Shown: positions 50,207 to 58,439 of the stretch, piece after piece
Layout: every line of letters begins with the position of its first letter
Position numbering within the stretch: the first letter of the stretch is position 1
Assembly (NCBI GenBank): GCA_036557785.1
Contig: DATBGZ010000049.1
Location: 1 to 64,000 of the forward strand
Length of the DNA stretch: 64,000 nucleotides
DNA from: DATBGZ01 sp036557785
Lineage (GTDB): Bacteria > Actinomycetota > Actinomycetes > Mycobacteriales > Micromonosporaceae
Reading direction: 5' to 3'
Program-made: the position numbers and the translations under genes
Notes under the pieces: generated by a model
The model's database searches: none
What the model was told of the DNA's origin: nothing
The model's input: only the letters and a program-made list of their open reading frames with translations

Positions 50207-51085
50207 TCACCACGGGGCGGGTCGCGCCACCAGTGCCTCCTGGGCGACCTCGGTGAGCGGCAACTCCAGTGCCTGCGCCACCTCGAACCAACCGGCCTGG
50301 GCGGTGGAGCCGCCCTGCTCGAGGACCTGTGGCGCCGACGGTTCCCCGACCCGGACGGCGTAGACCACGCGCACGCCGTGCCAGTCCACGGACCGGCCGT
50401 TCTGGCGGATCTGGTGGCGGTGCGACACCGTCAGCAGCTCGCCGATGGTGCCGCGCTGGGCCGTCTCCTCCTCGATCTCCCGGTGCAGCCCCGCCTCGGC
50501 GGACTCGCCGAAGTCGGTGCCTCCGCCGGGCAGGTGCCACCGCCCCTGGCCCGGAAACCCCGTGGCTATCAGCGTGAGCAGCACGCGGCCAGCCGGGTCC
50601 ATCGCATGCCCATACGCCGCGAAGCGCTGCCGTCGTCGCCCGGATGACCCCGGCACAGCAGACCAGACCACGCGGGGACCGGGTTGCGACGTACCGCTGG
50701 CGAGCCCCAGCGCCGCGGCGGTGCCCGGCGACAGGCGCAGGGTCGCGAGATCGCCCTCGGTAGCCCACTGCACGCCCTGGCGGACATGCTCGCCGCCGGC
50801 GTCCCCGACCTGCGCGTCAAAGACGATCATGTCCCGGTGCTGCCAGCCGCCTCGCCACGTCTCGGCCCGGGCCACCTCCGTGGCGACCCGGAGTGGTCGG
50901 CGCACGCTGAGCTGTTCGGGAACCTGGTCGCGGGCCCAGCGTTGCAGGGCGTCGACCGGGTGCTCGCCGTGGCGCAGGGGCCCTCCCGGCACCATGGCAC
51001 GGCCGAGACCGTCGGCTACCAGCAGGACGCGGCCAGCCCCATCCCGGCACACCGCCCGCGCCTCGATCCCCCGTTGGTATCTCAT
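50207..51085 (-). CDS. Double-Nudix protein (N-terminal domain degenerate)
   Basis: 292 residues with two Nudix folds. The first (about 1-135) keeps MVPGGPLRHGEHPVDALQRW but has lost the R-E-x-x-E-E core. The second (about 145-292) has GGGTDFGESAEAGLHREIEE then ETAQ, a complete G-x5-E-x7-R-E-U-x-E-E box apart from Ala for the final Gly. It also has WHLPGGG and VDWHGVRVVYAV. It should hydrolyse a nucleoside diphosphate linked to an unknown moiety. ATG at 51085. The neighbouring gene 6 bases upstream encodes a paralogue of the same architecture. The two probably arose by tandem duplication and are probably co-transcribed. Confidence 0.85.
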   Translation of the reverse strand: MRYQRGIEARAVCRDGAGRVLLVADGLGRAMVPGGPLRHGEHPVDALQRWARDQVPEQLSVRRPLRVATEVARAETWRGGWQHRDMIVFDAQVGDAGGEHVRQGVQWATEGDLATLRLSPGTAAALGLASGTSQPGPRVVWSAVPGSSGRRRQRFAAYGHAMDPAGRVLLTLIATGFPGQGRWHLPGGGTDFGESAEAGLHREIEEETAQRGTIGELLTVSHRHQIRQNGRSVDWHGVRVVYAVRVGEPSAPQVLEQGGSTAQAGWFEVAQALELPLTEVAQEALVARPAPW

Positions 51086-51091
51086 GCCGAT

Positions 51092-52060
51092 CTATGCCCT
51101 GCGGGCCAGGGCCTCCTCCGCCGAGCTGCGCGCGAGGGCCTCGCTCGTCACCTCCGTGAGCGGCAGACCGGTGAGTTGGGCCGAGGTGAACCACCGGGCC
51201 GCACAGGTGGAGCCGCCGATGTCGTGGACGCGAGGCCGGGTCGGTCGGTCGACCATGACCCGGTAGAACGCTCGCACACCGTGCCAGTCGATGGGATACC
51301 CCTCGGGACCGAGCGAGGCGGCGTCGCGATGGCTCGCCACCCCGAGCAGGGCGAGCAGGCGACCGCGCTGGCCGGTCTCCTCGGCGAGCTCGCGGATCAG
51401 CGCCTCGCCCGGCTGCTCGCCGTAGTCCGTACCTCCGCCGGGCAGGTGCCAGCGACCGCCCCCGGGGTAGCCGTCGGCGATCCGGGTGAGCAGCAGGCGT
51501 CCGCGCGGATCGGTGGCCACGGCGTACGCCGCGAAGCGCTGGGCGCGGGGAAGCCCGTCCGGGCCGGGCACCGCGTGAAAGGACGGCAGCGCGCCGGGTC
51601 GCTCGGGCGGTACATCCGCGCCCGCGGGCAGTCCGAGCGCCGCCGCCGTGAACGGGCGTAGGCGCAGGCCGGCGGCCTCGTCACGGGCGACGAACCGGGC
51701 CAGGTCGGTCGCCTGTCCCACCCGGTCGCGCAGCGCACCGCCACGCACCGCGACCTCGTAGATGAGCCGATCGGTGTGGATCGACAGCCCGCGGCTGGTC
51801 ACGGCCCGCAGGTCTGCCTGGACGTCCAGCAGACGCACGACGCAGACCGACAGCCCGGTCTCGGCGGCCGTCTCCCGCACCACCGTGTCGGTCGGCGCCT
51901 CCCCGTGGTCGACCGCTCCGCCAGGAAGCGACCACCGCAGCGGGGTACCCGAGCGACGCGACGCGCGGACGAGGAGGATGCGCTCCCGCTCGTCGGCGCA
52001 CCGGCCGTACGCGGCGATGCGCCGCAGCGGCACCAGAGGCGCCGGGTTCACGCTGGCCAC
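51092..52060 (-). CDS. Double-Nudix protein
   Basis: 322 residues, two Nudix folds. The N-terminal box WSLPGGAVDHGEAPTDTVVR continues ETAAETG, so one Glu of the E-E pair is Ala. The C-terminal box GGGTDYGEQPGEALIRELAE continues ETG and is fully canonical. Shared segments with the downstream gene, such as QRFAAYA-x-A-x-D-P-x-GR-x-LLT and GRWHLPGGGTD, show common ancestry. The C-terminal half is thus probably catalytic, the N-terminal half may be weak or regulatory. Substrate unknown. GTG at 52060. It lies downstream of the Tad cluster on the same strand, after two overlapping hairpins. Confidence 0.87.
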   Translation of the reverse strand: MASVNPAPLVPLRRIAAYGRCADERERILLVRASRRSGTPLRWSLPGGAVDHGEAPTDTVVRETAAETGLSVCVVRLLDVQADLRAVTSRGLSIHTDRLIYEVAVRGGALRDRVGQATDLARFVARDEAAGLRLRPFTAAALGLPAGADVPPERPGALPSFHAVPGPDGLPRAQRFAAYAVATDPRGRLLLTRIADGYPGGGRWHLPGGGTDYGEQPGEALIRELAEETGQRGRLLALLGVASHRDAASLGPEGYPIDWHGVRAFYRVMVDRPTRPRVHDIGGSTCAARWFTSAQLTGLPLTEVTSEALARSSAEEALARRA

Positions 52061-52080
52061 GAGTCCTCAGTCTGCCGTGA

Positions 52081-52124
52081 ATCCGACAGTCATGACCTCC
52101 AGTGTCGGATCGGTGACAGATCCG
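52081..52124. terminator. Two mutually exclusive hairpins after tadC
   Basis: Hairpin A pairs ATCCGACA (52081-52088) with TGTCGGAT (52103-52110), 14-base loop. Hairpin B pairs CGGATC (52106-52111) with GATCCG (52119-52124), 7-base loop. They share bases 52106-52110, so only one can form at a time. They lie 33-76 bases after the tadC stop and upstream of the Nudix genes, as terminator or leader structure. Confidence 0.55.
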
Positions 52125-52156
52125 GTAGGAGCGCTCAGGACGGACAAGCCGTACGG

Positions 52157-53074
52157 TCAGCGGGAGAACAGATCGATGATCCTCAGGATCCCGGGGCCGA
52201 GCACGACGATGAAGAGCGGCGGGAGCAGGCAGAAGATCAGCGGGAAGAGGATCTTCACGGGCACCTTCTGCGCGAGTTCCTCGGCGCGGTGCCGGCGCTT
52301 GATCCGCATCTGGCTCGCCTGCTCGCGCAGCACGTTCGCCATCGGTACGCCGAGCTCGGTAGCCTGCACGACGATCGCGCAGAACGCGCGGAGCTCGACG
52401 ACGCTCGTGCGCTCGCCGAGGGCACGCAGCGCGTCGACCCGGGACCGGCCGATCTGCATCTCCTGCAGCACCCGGGCGAACTCGCCCGCCAGCGGTCCCC
52501 GGCCGTAGCGGGTCACCTGGGCGAGCGCCGCGTCGAAGCCCAGACCCGCCTCGACCGAGACGATCAGCGTGTCCAGGATGTCCGGCAGCGTCCGGCGGAC
52601 ATCTTCCTGCCGGTGCTCGGAGAGCTCGTAGACGATCAGGTCCGGCACGAAGTAGCCGAGTGCGGCACCGGCCAGGCCGCCGACCACCGCGGCCCCGGCA
52701 CCGGCGAGCAGTGCCCCGACGAGGAGACCGAGCACGCCCAGACCGATCAGGGCGAGCCCCTTGACCTCGAGGAGCCGTTCGACCGTCCAATAGGGAGGGT
52801 TGCCGGCGAGGTCCAGGCGCCGGCGCAGGCGGGACAACCCAGCGACGGGGGTGGTGGCGCGGCCCAATTGCGCCGCTCGGGCACCGATCAGGCTCGAGGA
52901 GCGCGCGCTCGCCTCCGAGGTCGTGGCCCCGTAGACGGTGTCGATCGCGTGCAGCGAGCGGCTGACCTTGGCCCGGCCCAAGCCGGCCTGGGCGAGGTTG
53001 GCTACGGCGATCGCTACACCGCCGAAGAAGGCGAAGGCGGAGCCGACGATCAGTACGAAGGTGAACAGGGTCAT
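52157..53074 (-). CDS. tadC: Tad pilus inner-membrane platform protein TadC (T2SSF domain)
   Basis: 305 residues. N-terminal membrane segment (LFTFVLIVGSAFAFFGGVAI), then a pair of membrane segments (LIGLGVLGLLVGALLAGAGA and VVGGLAGAALGYFVPDLIVY), the cytoplasmic T2SSF helical bundle (LPDILDTLIVSVEAGLGFDA, then GRGPLAGEFARVLQEMQIGR) and a last C-terminal membrane segment (FPLIFCLLPPLFIVVLGPGI). It forms, with TadB, the membrane base that the TadA ATPase drives to assemble Flp pili. ATG at 53074, 7 bases after tadB. It is the last gene of the Tad cluster. Confidence 0.93.
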   Translation of the reverse strand: MTLFTFVLIVGSAFAFFGGVAIAVANLAQAGLGRAKVSRSLHAIDTVYGATTSEASARSSSLIGARAAQLGRATTPVAGLSRLRRRLDLAGNPPYWTVERLLEVKGLALIGLGVLGLLVGALLAGAGAAVVGGLAGAALGYFVPDLIVYELSEHRQEDVRRTLPDILDTLIVSVEAGLGFDAALAQVTRYGRGPLAGEFARVLQEMQIGRSRVDALRALGERTSVVELRAFCAIVVQATELGVPMANVLREQASQMRIKRRHRAEELAQKVPVKILFPLIFCLLPPLFIVVLGPGILRIIDLFSR

Positions 53075-53081
53075 GCCGCCA

Positions 53082-55019
53082 TCACGTCCTCGTCCTGACG
53101 ACCCGGGTCATCCAGAAAACGCCAACCGCGAAGAGCACGACGGCGACGATGGACATCGCCAAGCCGCGCGGGTCGGTGAACAGCGGCATGAGGTACGCGC
53201 GGCGGAATACGCCCATGAATACGGCGAGAAACACCGGGACCCCGGCCAGAATCCACGCCGAGAGCCGACCTTCGGCGGAGAGCGCCCGGATGTGCCGATT
53301 GAGCTGCTCCCGCTCCCGCATGGTGTCCACACTGGTCTGCAGGACGTCGGCGAGATTGCCGCCGACGTCGCGCTGGATCCGTACCGCCATCACGGCCCAG
53401 GTCAGGTCCTCACTGCCCACCCGCGCCGCGAGGCGGTCCAGCGCATCGGAGAGATCCGAGCCCAGCCGGTGCTCGGCGACGGCCCGGCCGAACTCGGCCG
53501 CCAGCGGCTCGGGTGACTCGCGAACGAGCGACTCCAGTGCCTGGCCGAGCGAGAACCCCGCGCGCAGCGAGCCGATCACGAGCTGCAGGCCGTCGGGCAG
53601 TTGCTCGGTGAACGAGCGCCTGCGGCGGCTGACCCGCGCCATCCGGTAGGCCAGGGTGGCGCCGGCGCCCAGAGCCAGACCGAGCACGAAGCCCGGGATC
53701 CCGCCGACGATGGCGAGGATCAGACTGGCACCGACCGCGATGCTGGCGCAGATCGCGACCCATTCGTGCGGGCGCAGCTTCATGCCCGCCTGCTCCAGGC
53801 GTAGCGCGATCCGCTGCTCCAGGCCGCCCGCCCTGACCACGGTCGCGCTCGCGGCGAGCACGGTCTGGGTGATGCGGGCGCCTGCTGAGGCAGCGTCCAG
53901 CGGTGCGGCCCTGCCGCTGGGCTGCGACCGGCGGGGACCGAAGTGGGCGATCTTCTTGATCAGCGCATGGCTCTGTGAGCGTGGCCAGGCCAGCGCGAGG
54001 ACCAGGGCCACCACGGCAGCGAAGAGGAACAGCGCCACGACGTAGACGAGCCAGCCGGGAACCCAGGCCAGCGGCGGGCTGGCGGCGGCGAGTCCGTCGT
54101 CCCACATCGCGAAGGGCACGGTGGTCTGCACGGACGCGAAGCCCGCAGCGTCGACCGTCACGACCGCGGTGAGCCCGGAGAGCGAGCTGGGCACGGCGGC
54201 GGTCACGGACAACGTCGGCGCGAAGAACCGACCCGAGCCCTGCGCCGCGGTCGATACCGAGGCGGCGTCTGTGGTCTTGAGCAGGCGGCCGCCAGCGGCG
54301 TCGGCGATGCGTTGCAGGCCGGTCAGCCCGGTGCCGCTCGCTCGGAAGGCCACGATGTCGAGCCCGACCTGGGAGGTCGCGAGCGCGCCGCCCACCTTCG
54401 AGTCGAAGTCGCTGGTGAACGCGTTGACGCCATCGCTGATGAGCAGCACCCGGCGCTCGACCGCGAGTCCGTCGCTCAGCACGGCGGCCCGCGCTCCATC
54501 GACGCCGTCCACTGGGTCCCAGGTGCCACCACGCTTCGCGGCAGCCACCGCGGCACGGTACGCGGACCGGTCGGTCGTCGGCTGCAGCGCCTCCTTCGCG
54601 CCATCAGGGCCGATCACGAAGAGCCCCAGCGCCACGTCGGCCGGCACCGTGTCGGCGAGCGCGGTCGCGGCCTGCCGGGCCGCGGCGAAGTACGTCCCGG
54701 CCTGGTCGTAGCGGTCGCCACCATCGAGCACCACCATCAGCAGCCGGGTCGGCGCGCCGGTCAGATCGGCCGCCGTCTGCACCCGGGCGGGCAGCGACAC
54801 GCCCTCGGCCTGCACGGTCAGGGTACTGACGTCCACAGTGGAGTCAAGGCCGACGTTGGTTGGCGTGACGAGAAATGACACGCGGCCAGGGTCGGTATGC
54901 ACCTGCGAGACCACCAGGGCAGGTTTCGGCGGCTCTGCTGTCGCCGGCGTGGCCCACAGCAGCGCGATCGGTGCGACGAGCGCGACGAGGCCGACCAGGC
55001 CGCGCGTGAGTCGGCTCAT
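53082..55019 (-). CDS. tadB: TadB-type T2SSF protein fused to an N-terminal secreted vWA-like domain
   Basis: 645 residues, about twice a normal TadB. A signal-peptide-like start (RGLVGLVALVAPIALLWATP) is followed by about 300 external residues that include a von Willebrand A-like domain: TRLLMVVLDGGDRYDQAGTY (about 87-106; the MIDAS D-x-S-x-S reads D-G-G-D-R), DVALGLFVIGPDG and VERRVLLISDGVNAFTSDFD. A membrane segment (WLVYVVALFLFAAVVALVLA) leads to a cytoplasmic region and the TadB module (GLQLVIGSLRAGFSLGQALE, then IQRDVGGNLADVLQTSVDTM) with C-terminal membrane segments. ATG at 55019 overlaps the tadA stop as ATGA. Confidence 0.9.
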   Translation of the reverse strand: MSRLTRGLVGLVALVAPIALLWATPATAEPPKPALVVSQVHTDPGRVSFLVTPTNVGLDSTVDVSTLTVQAEGVSLPARVQTAADLTGAPTRLLMVVLDGGDRYDQAGTYFAAARQAATALADTVPADVALGLFVIGPDGAKEALQPTTDRSAYRAAVAAAKRGGTWDPVDGVDGARAAVLSDGLAVERRVLLISDGVNAFTSDFDSKVGGALATSQVGLDIVAFRASGTGLTGLQRIADAAGGRLLKTTDAASVSTAAQGSGRFFAPTLSVTAAVPSSLSGLTAVVTVDAAGFASVQTTVPFAMWDDGLAAASPPLAWVPGWLVYVVALFLFAAVVALVLALAWPRSQSHALIKKIAHFGPRRSQPSGRAAPLDAASAGARITQTVLAASATVVRAGGLEQRIALRLEQAGMKLRPHEWVAICASIAVGASLILAIVGGIPGFVLGLALGAGATLAYRMARVSRRRRSFTEQLPDGLQLVIGSLRAGFSLGQALESLVRESPEPLAAEFGRAVAEHRLGSDLSDALDRLAARVGSEDLTWAVMAVRIQRDVGGNLADVLQTSVDTMREREQLNRHIRALSAEGRLSAWILAGVPVFLAVFMGVFRRAYLMPLFTDPRGLAMSIVAVVLFAVGVFWMTRVVRTRT

Positions 55020-56440
55020 GCGGCGCTCCACTGGGCCGCTCCCGCCCGGACCGGGTCCCACTGGCCCTGGGGCTGCGCAGGCTGCGTGGGCTGCTGCGGA
55101 AAGAACGTCTCGATCGGGACCTGGATGCCCATCTCCGCCAGGCGCTCCATGAACTGTGGCCGGATCCCGGTGGGCTGGAGCACACCCCGGTACCGGCCGA
55201 CCTCGTCCATCCCAGCAGCGAAGTCGAACCGGAAGATGTCCTGCAGGGTGATGATGTCACCCTCCATCCCCGTGACCTCGGTGACGTGCGTGATGCGCCG
55301 GCTGCCGTCCTTGAGCCGGGTCTGGTGGATGATGACGTCGATCGCGGCGGCGGTCTGCTCACGGATGGCGCGGATCGGCAGATCCATGCCGGCCATGAGC
55401 ACCATCGTCTCGACCCGGGCCAGCGAATCGCGGGGAGAGTTGGCGTGCACGGTCGTCAGCGACCCGTCGTGACCGGTGTTCATCGCCTGCAGCATGTCCA
55501 GCGCCGCACCGTCGCGGACCTCGCCCACGACGATCCGATCGGGTCGCATGCGCAGCGAGTTGCGCACCAGGTCGCGTACCGTCACCTGGCCTCGGCCCTC
55601 GATGTTGGCCGGGCGGGACTCCAACCGCAGCACGTGCTCCTGATGCAGCTGAAGTTCGGCGGCGTCCTCGATCGTGACGATCCGTTCCTCGGCCGGCAGG
55701 AACTGGGAGAGCACGTTAAGCGTCGTGGTCTTGCCCGTGCCGGTGCCGCCGCTGATGAGGATGTCCAGGCGCCCGCGAACGCAGGCGGCGAGGATGTCGG
55801 CGACGGTCTTGGTGAGCGTGCCGAACGAGATCAGATCGTCCATCGTGTACGGATCGGCCGCGAACTTGCGGATCGTGAGCACGGCCCCGTCGATCGAGAC
55901 CGGCGGCAGCACCGCGTTGATCCGGCTCCCGTCGGGCAGCCGGGCGTCGACCATCGGGCTGCCCTCGTCGAGCCGCCGGCCCACCCGGGCCACCATCTTG
56001 TCGATGATCCGGCGCAGGTGCTCCTCGTCGAGGAACGCGGCATCGACCGGCATGATCCGGCCGAACCGCTCGACGTAGATCCGGTCCGGGCCATTGACCA
56101 TGATCTCGCTGATATCCGGGTCGCGCAGCAGCGGCTCGAGCGGGCCGTGACCGAGGATCTCGTCACAGATCTCAGCGATGATCTTGCTGCGCTCGTTCAC
56201 GCCGAGCTGCGACTCTTCCTTGGCGAGCACGTCATGCAACGTCTCCCGGACCCGGCGCTCGAGCACGGTCAGGGAACGCTCGCTGTAGAGCTGCGGGCCG
56301 AGGATCTCCTGCAGCTCCCGGTGCACGCGCCGCCGGATCTCCGTGAGCGGTCCCGTCCGACCCGGCGTGGCGGCGGCCCGGGCACGCTCCACCGGCGCCG
56401 GCCCGACACCCCGTTCGGCGATGCGGTCATTGAGTCCCAT
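55016..56440 (-). CDS. tadA: Tad pilus assembly ATPase TadA (CpaF family)
   Basis: 474-residue cytoplasmic secretion ATPase. The N-terminal all-helical part includes ICDEILGHGPLEPLLRDPDI and SEIMVNGPDRIYVERFG (typical CpaF). The ATPase core has Walker A ISGGTGTGKTTTLNVLSQFL (about 231-250), the Asp box IVTIEDAAELQL, the Walker B-like region RMRPDRIVVGEVRDGAALDM and the His box TGHDGSLTTVHANSP. A Gln/Pro-rich tail (FFPQQPTQPAQPQGQ) is unusual but probably a flexible end. ATG at 56440 is 4 bases after tadZ. Powers assembly of the Flp pilus with TadB and TadC. Confidence 0.96.
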   Translation of the reverse strand: MGLNDRIAERGVGPAPVERARAAATPGRTGPLTEIRRRVHRELQEILGPQLYSERSLTVLERRVRETLHDVLAKEESQLGVNERSKIIAEICDEILGHGPLEPLLRDPDISEIMVNGPDRIYVERFGRIMPVDAAFLDEEHLRRIIDKMVARVGRRLDEGSPMVDARLPDGSRINAVLPPVSIDGAVLTIRKFAADPYTMDDLISFGTLTKTVADILAACVRGRLDILISGGTGTGKTTTLNVLSQFLPAEERIVTIEDAAELQLHQEHVLRLESRPANIEGRGQVTVRDLVRNSLRMRPDRIVVGEVRDGAALDMLQAMNTGHDGSLTTVHANSPRDSLARVETMVLMAGMDLPIRAIREQTAAAIDVIIHQTRLKDGSRRITHVTEVTGMEGDIITLQDIFRFDFAAGMDEVGRYRGVLQPTGIRPQFMERLAEMGIQVPIETFFPQQPTQPAQPQGQWDPVRAGAAQWSAA

Positions 56441-56444
56441 GCTT

Positions 56445-57620
56445 CTATCTACCCCTGTTCAGCAGCGCCCGCAGGCCGCGCAGTGGCGGCTCGCCCACGG
56501 TCGGGCCGGTGAGTCGGCCGAGCGCGAAGTCGCGGATCGCCTTGCTCACCGGATGTTGCGGGTTGTCGACCATGATCGGCACGCCACGGTTGATGGAGAC
56601 CGAGACGTCCCGGCTCGACGGAACGTGCGCCATGATCGGCACGCGGATGACCCGTTCGATGTCCGACGCGGTCAGACCGACCTTGGCGTCCGCGCGGTTG
56701 AGCACCACGACCCGGTTCTCCTTGGGCAGGTCGAGCAGGTCGAACGTGTCCAGCGCGATGCGCAGGTTCTTCAGCGACGGGATATCGGGTGTGGTCGCGA
56801 GCACGTGGACGTGCGAGGAGTCCAGCGCGGTCATCACGTGGTCGGTGAACTGCGGTGGCGTGTCGACCACCAGGTAGTCGAACATCCCCCGGGCGATACG
56901 CAGGATGTCCGCCACGAGGCCCTGCGTGACGCGCTCGGCCTCGGCCGGCCCGGCCGGCGCGAGCAGCGTGTCCAGACCCGGGCCGTACGGCGTGATGAGC
57001 GCCCGTACGGCCGACTCGTCCAGTTGATCGCCGAGGCCGACCGCGTCGGCGATGCTGCGTTCCGGCACCAACTGCAGCATGATCGCGACGTCACCGAAGG
57101 CGAGATCGAGGTCGATCAACCCGACCCGGCGCGCCCCGCCGGCCGCGAGGGCGACCGCGATGTTCGTGGCCAGCGTCGTCTTGCCACAGCCGCCCTTCGC
57201 CGCGAAGACCGTGATGATGCGCGCGTCGAACTGCGCCTCGCCGGGCGCCCGTACGCTCGTGGGCGCCATCTGCCGGGACACGTCCAGCGACCGCGCGCAC
57301 GCGGCGAGCAGCCCCGCCGGGTCGCCCGCGGCGACGACCTCGCGAACGCCGGACCGGATCGCCTCACCGAGCAGGCCGACATCGAGCCGGTCCCGGACCA
57401 GGACCACACCCATGGCGGGGCGGGAGACCCGGTACTCCGCGGCGACCGCGAGAGCCGTCTCCAACCCGACGCCGGTACCCAGCACGACCAGCATCTCGCC
57501 CGGGTACTGCCGCAGCAGACCGCCGAGCTCGGCCGTCGAGCTCGCGACGTGGACATCGCTGCCGAGCAGCACGGCGAGCTGTTGCGCGTCGCGGCGCTGT
57601 GGCTCGAACAGGATCGTCAT
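56445..57620 (-). CDS. tadZ: TadZ/CpaE-like ParA-family ATPase
   Basis: 391 residues. An N-terminal receiver-like domain without a phosphoacceptor (about 1-125) precedes a MinD/ParA ATPase: IITVFAAKGGCGKTTLATNI (about 134-153; deviant Walker A K-G-G-x-G-K-T), VGLIDLDLAFGDVAIMLQLV (Walker A'), and FDYLVVDTPPQFTDHVMTAL (Walker B). This is the TadZ/CpaE layout that positions the Tad apparatus in the cell. ATG at 57620, 42 bases downstream of cpaB. TadA follows immediately. Confidence 0.92.
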   Translation of the reverse strand: MTILFEPQRRDAQQLAVLLGSDVHVASSTAELGGLLRQYPGEMLVVLGTGVGLETALAVAAEYRVSRPAMGVVLVRDRLDVGLLGEAIRSGVREVVAAGDPAGLLAACARSLDVSRQMAPTSVRAPGEAQFDARIITVFAAKGGCGKTTLATNIAVALAAGGARRVGLIDLDLAFGDVAIMLQLVPERSIADAVGLGDQLDESAVRALITPYGPGLDTLLAPAGPAEAERVTQGLVADILRIARGMFDYLVVDTPPQFTDHVMTALDSSHVHVLATTPDIPSLKNLRIALDTFDLLDLPKENRVVVLNRADAKVGLTASDIERVIRVPIMAHVPSSRDVSVSINRGVPIMVDNPQHPVSKAIRDFALGRLTGPTVGEPPLRGLRALLNRGR

Positions 57621-57662
57621 GACGGGTCTCCCGACCGGAGAGTCGCGGAAAGGTAAGCGGAA

Positions 57663-58418
57663 TCAGGGGAAGAGCGGAACCGAGCCGCCGCCATCCGTAT
57701 TGTCCACCCCACCATCCGGCGTGACCTTCACAGAGTCGCTCAGTAGACCCAGATAGAGGGTGCCGTGGCTCAGCCCCTCGATGAGGCGCTCGGCGTCGGT
57801 CTGGCTGACCGCCAGCGTCAGCAGCAGCGAGGTCGAGTTGGACGAGCCGCTCGTGGTCGTGCGCGACTGCTGGGAGGTACCCACGGCGAGCACCTCGACG
57901 CTTGGCAGCAGAACCCGGGTGCGCTGCAGGTTGGTCTTGTCACCATTGGACTTGATCACGTCATAGGTGAGGAAGATCGTCACCAGCGACCCGGCCTGGA
58001 CATAGCCGGCCACCTGCTCGGGCGCGCCCGTCTGCACGGTGACGGCCATCTTGCCGTCCGGCAGCGCGAGGCCGCTCGTCGCCGCGCCGGGCGAACCGAA
58101 CTGAGCCCGCAGCAGCAGCTGGCCCGGCGCGATCGTCGAGGTGACCGCGAGGTTGTCCAGTTCGACGCTGATGTCGGGCAAAGCGTCGGCCGGCACGGAG
58201 CTCTTCGGCATCTTCACCAGCCGCACCATCTCGCCGCTACGGATCTTCGCGCCGGTGGTGCCGACGGGGATGCGCTTGCTGGCGACCGCCACGGTCACCG
58301 GGTCGGTGATCTGGTTCTGGGCCCTCGCGTCGGCGCTGAGCACGAGCACGACCCCGCCGATCGTGCCGAGCGTCGCGAGCACGACGGCGATGGTGATGGC
58401 CACAATTCGTCGAGACAT
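57663..58418 (-). CDS. cpaB: Flp pilus assembly protein CpaB (RcpC)
   Basis: 251 residues. N-terminal membrane anchor IVAITIAVVLATLGTIGGVV, then the SAF/beta-clip region DPVTVAVASKRIPVGTTGAK with IRSGEMVRLVKMPKSSVPAD, and the RcpC-like domain (GKMAVTVQTGAPEQVAGYVQ, then AGSLVTIFLTYD). The C-terminal LLLTLAVSQTDAERLIEGLS is also family-typical. Extracytoplasmic, probably stabilising the pilus base; in Gram-negatives it works with the secretin, which is absent here. ATG at 58418. 21 bases downstream of the TadG-like gene. Confidence 0.9.
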   Translation of the reverse strand: MSRRIVAITIAVVLATLGTIGGVVLVLSADARAQNQITDPVTVAVASKRIPVGTTGAKIRSGEMVRLVKMPKSSVPADALPDISVELDNLAVTSTIAPGQLLLRAQFGSPGAATSGLALPDGKMAVTVQTGAPEQVAGYVQAGSLVTIFLTYDVIKSNGDKTNLQRTRVLLPSVEVLAVGTSQQSRTTTSGSSNSTSLLLTLAVSQTDAERLIEGLSHGTLYLGLLSDSVKVTPDGGVDNTDGGGSVPLFP

Positions 58419-58439
58419 GTGAGTCTTTCTTGGTAGGCG

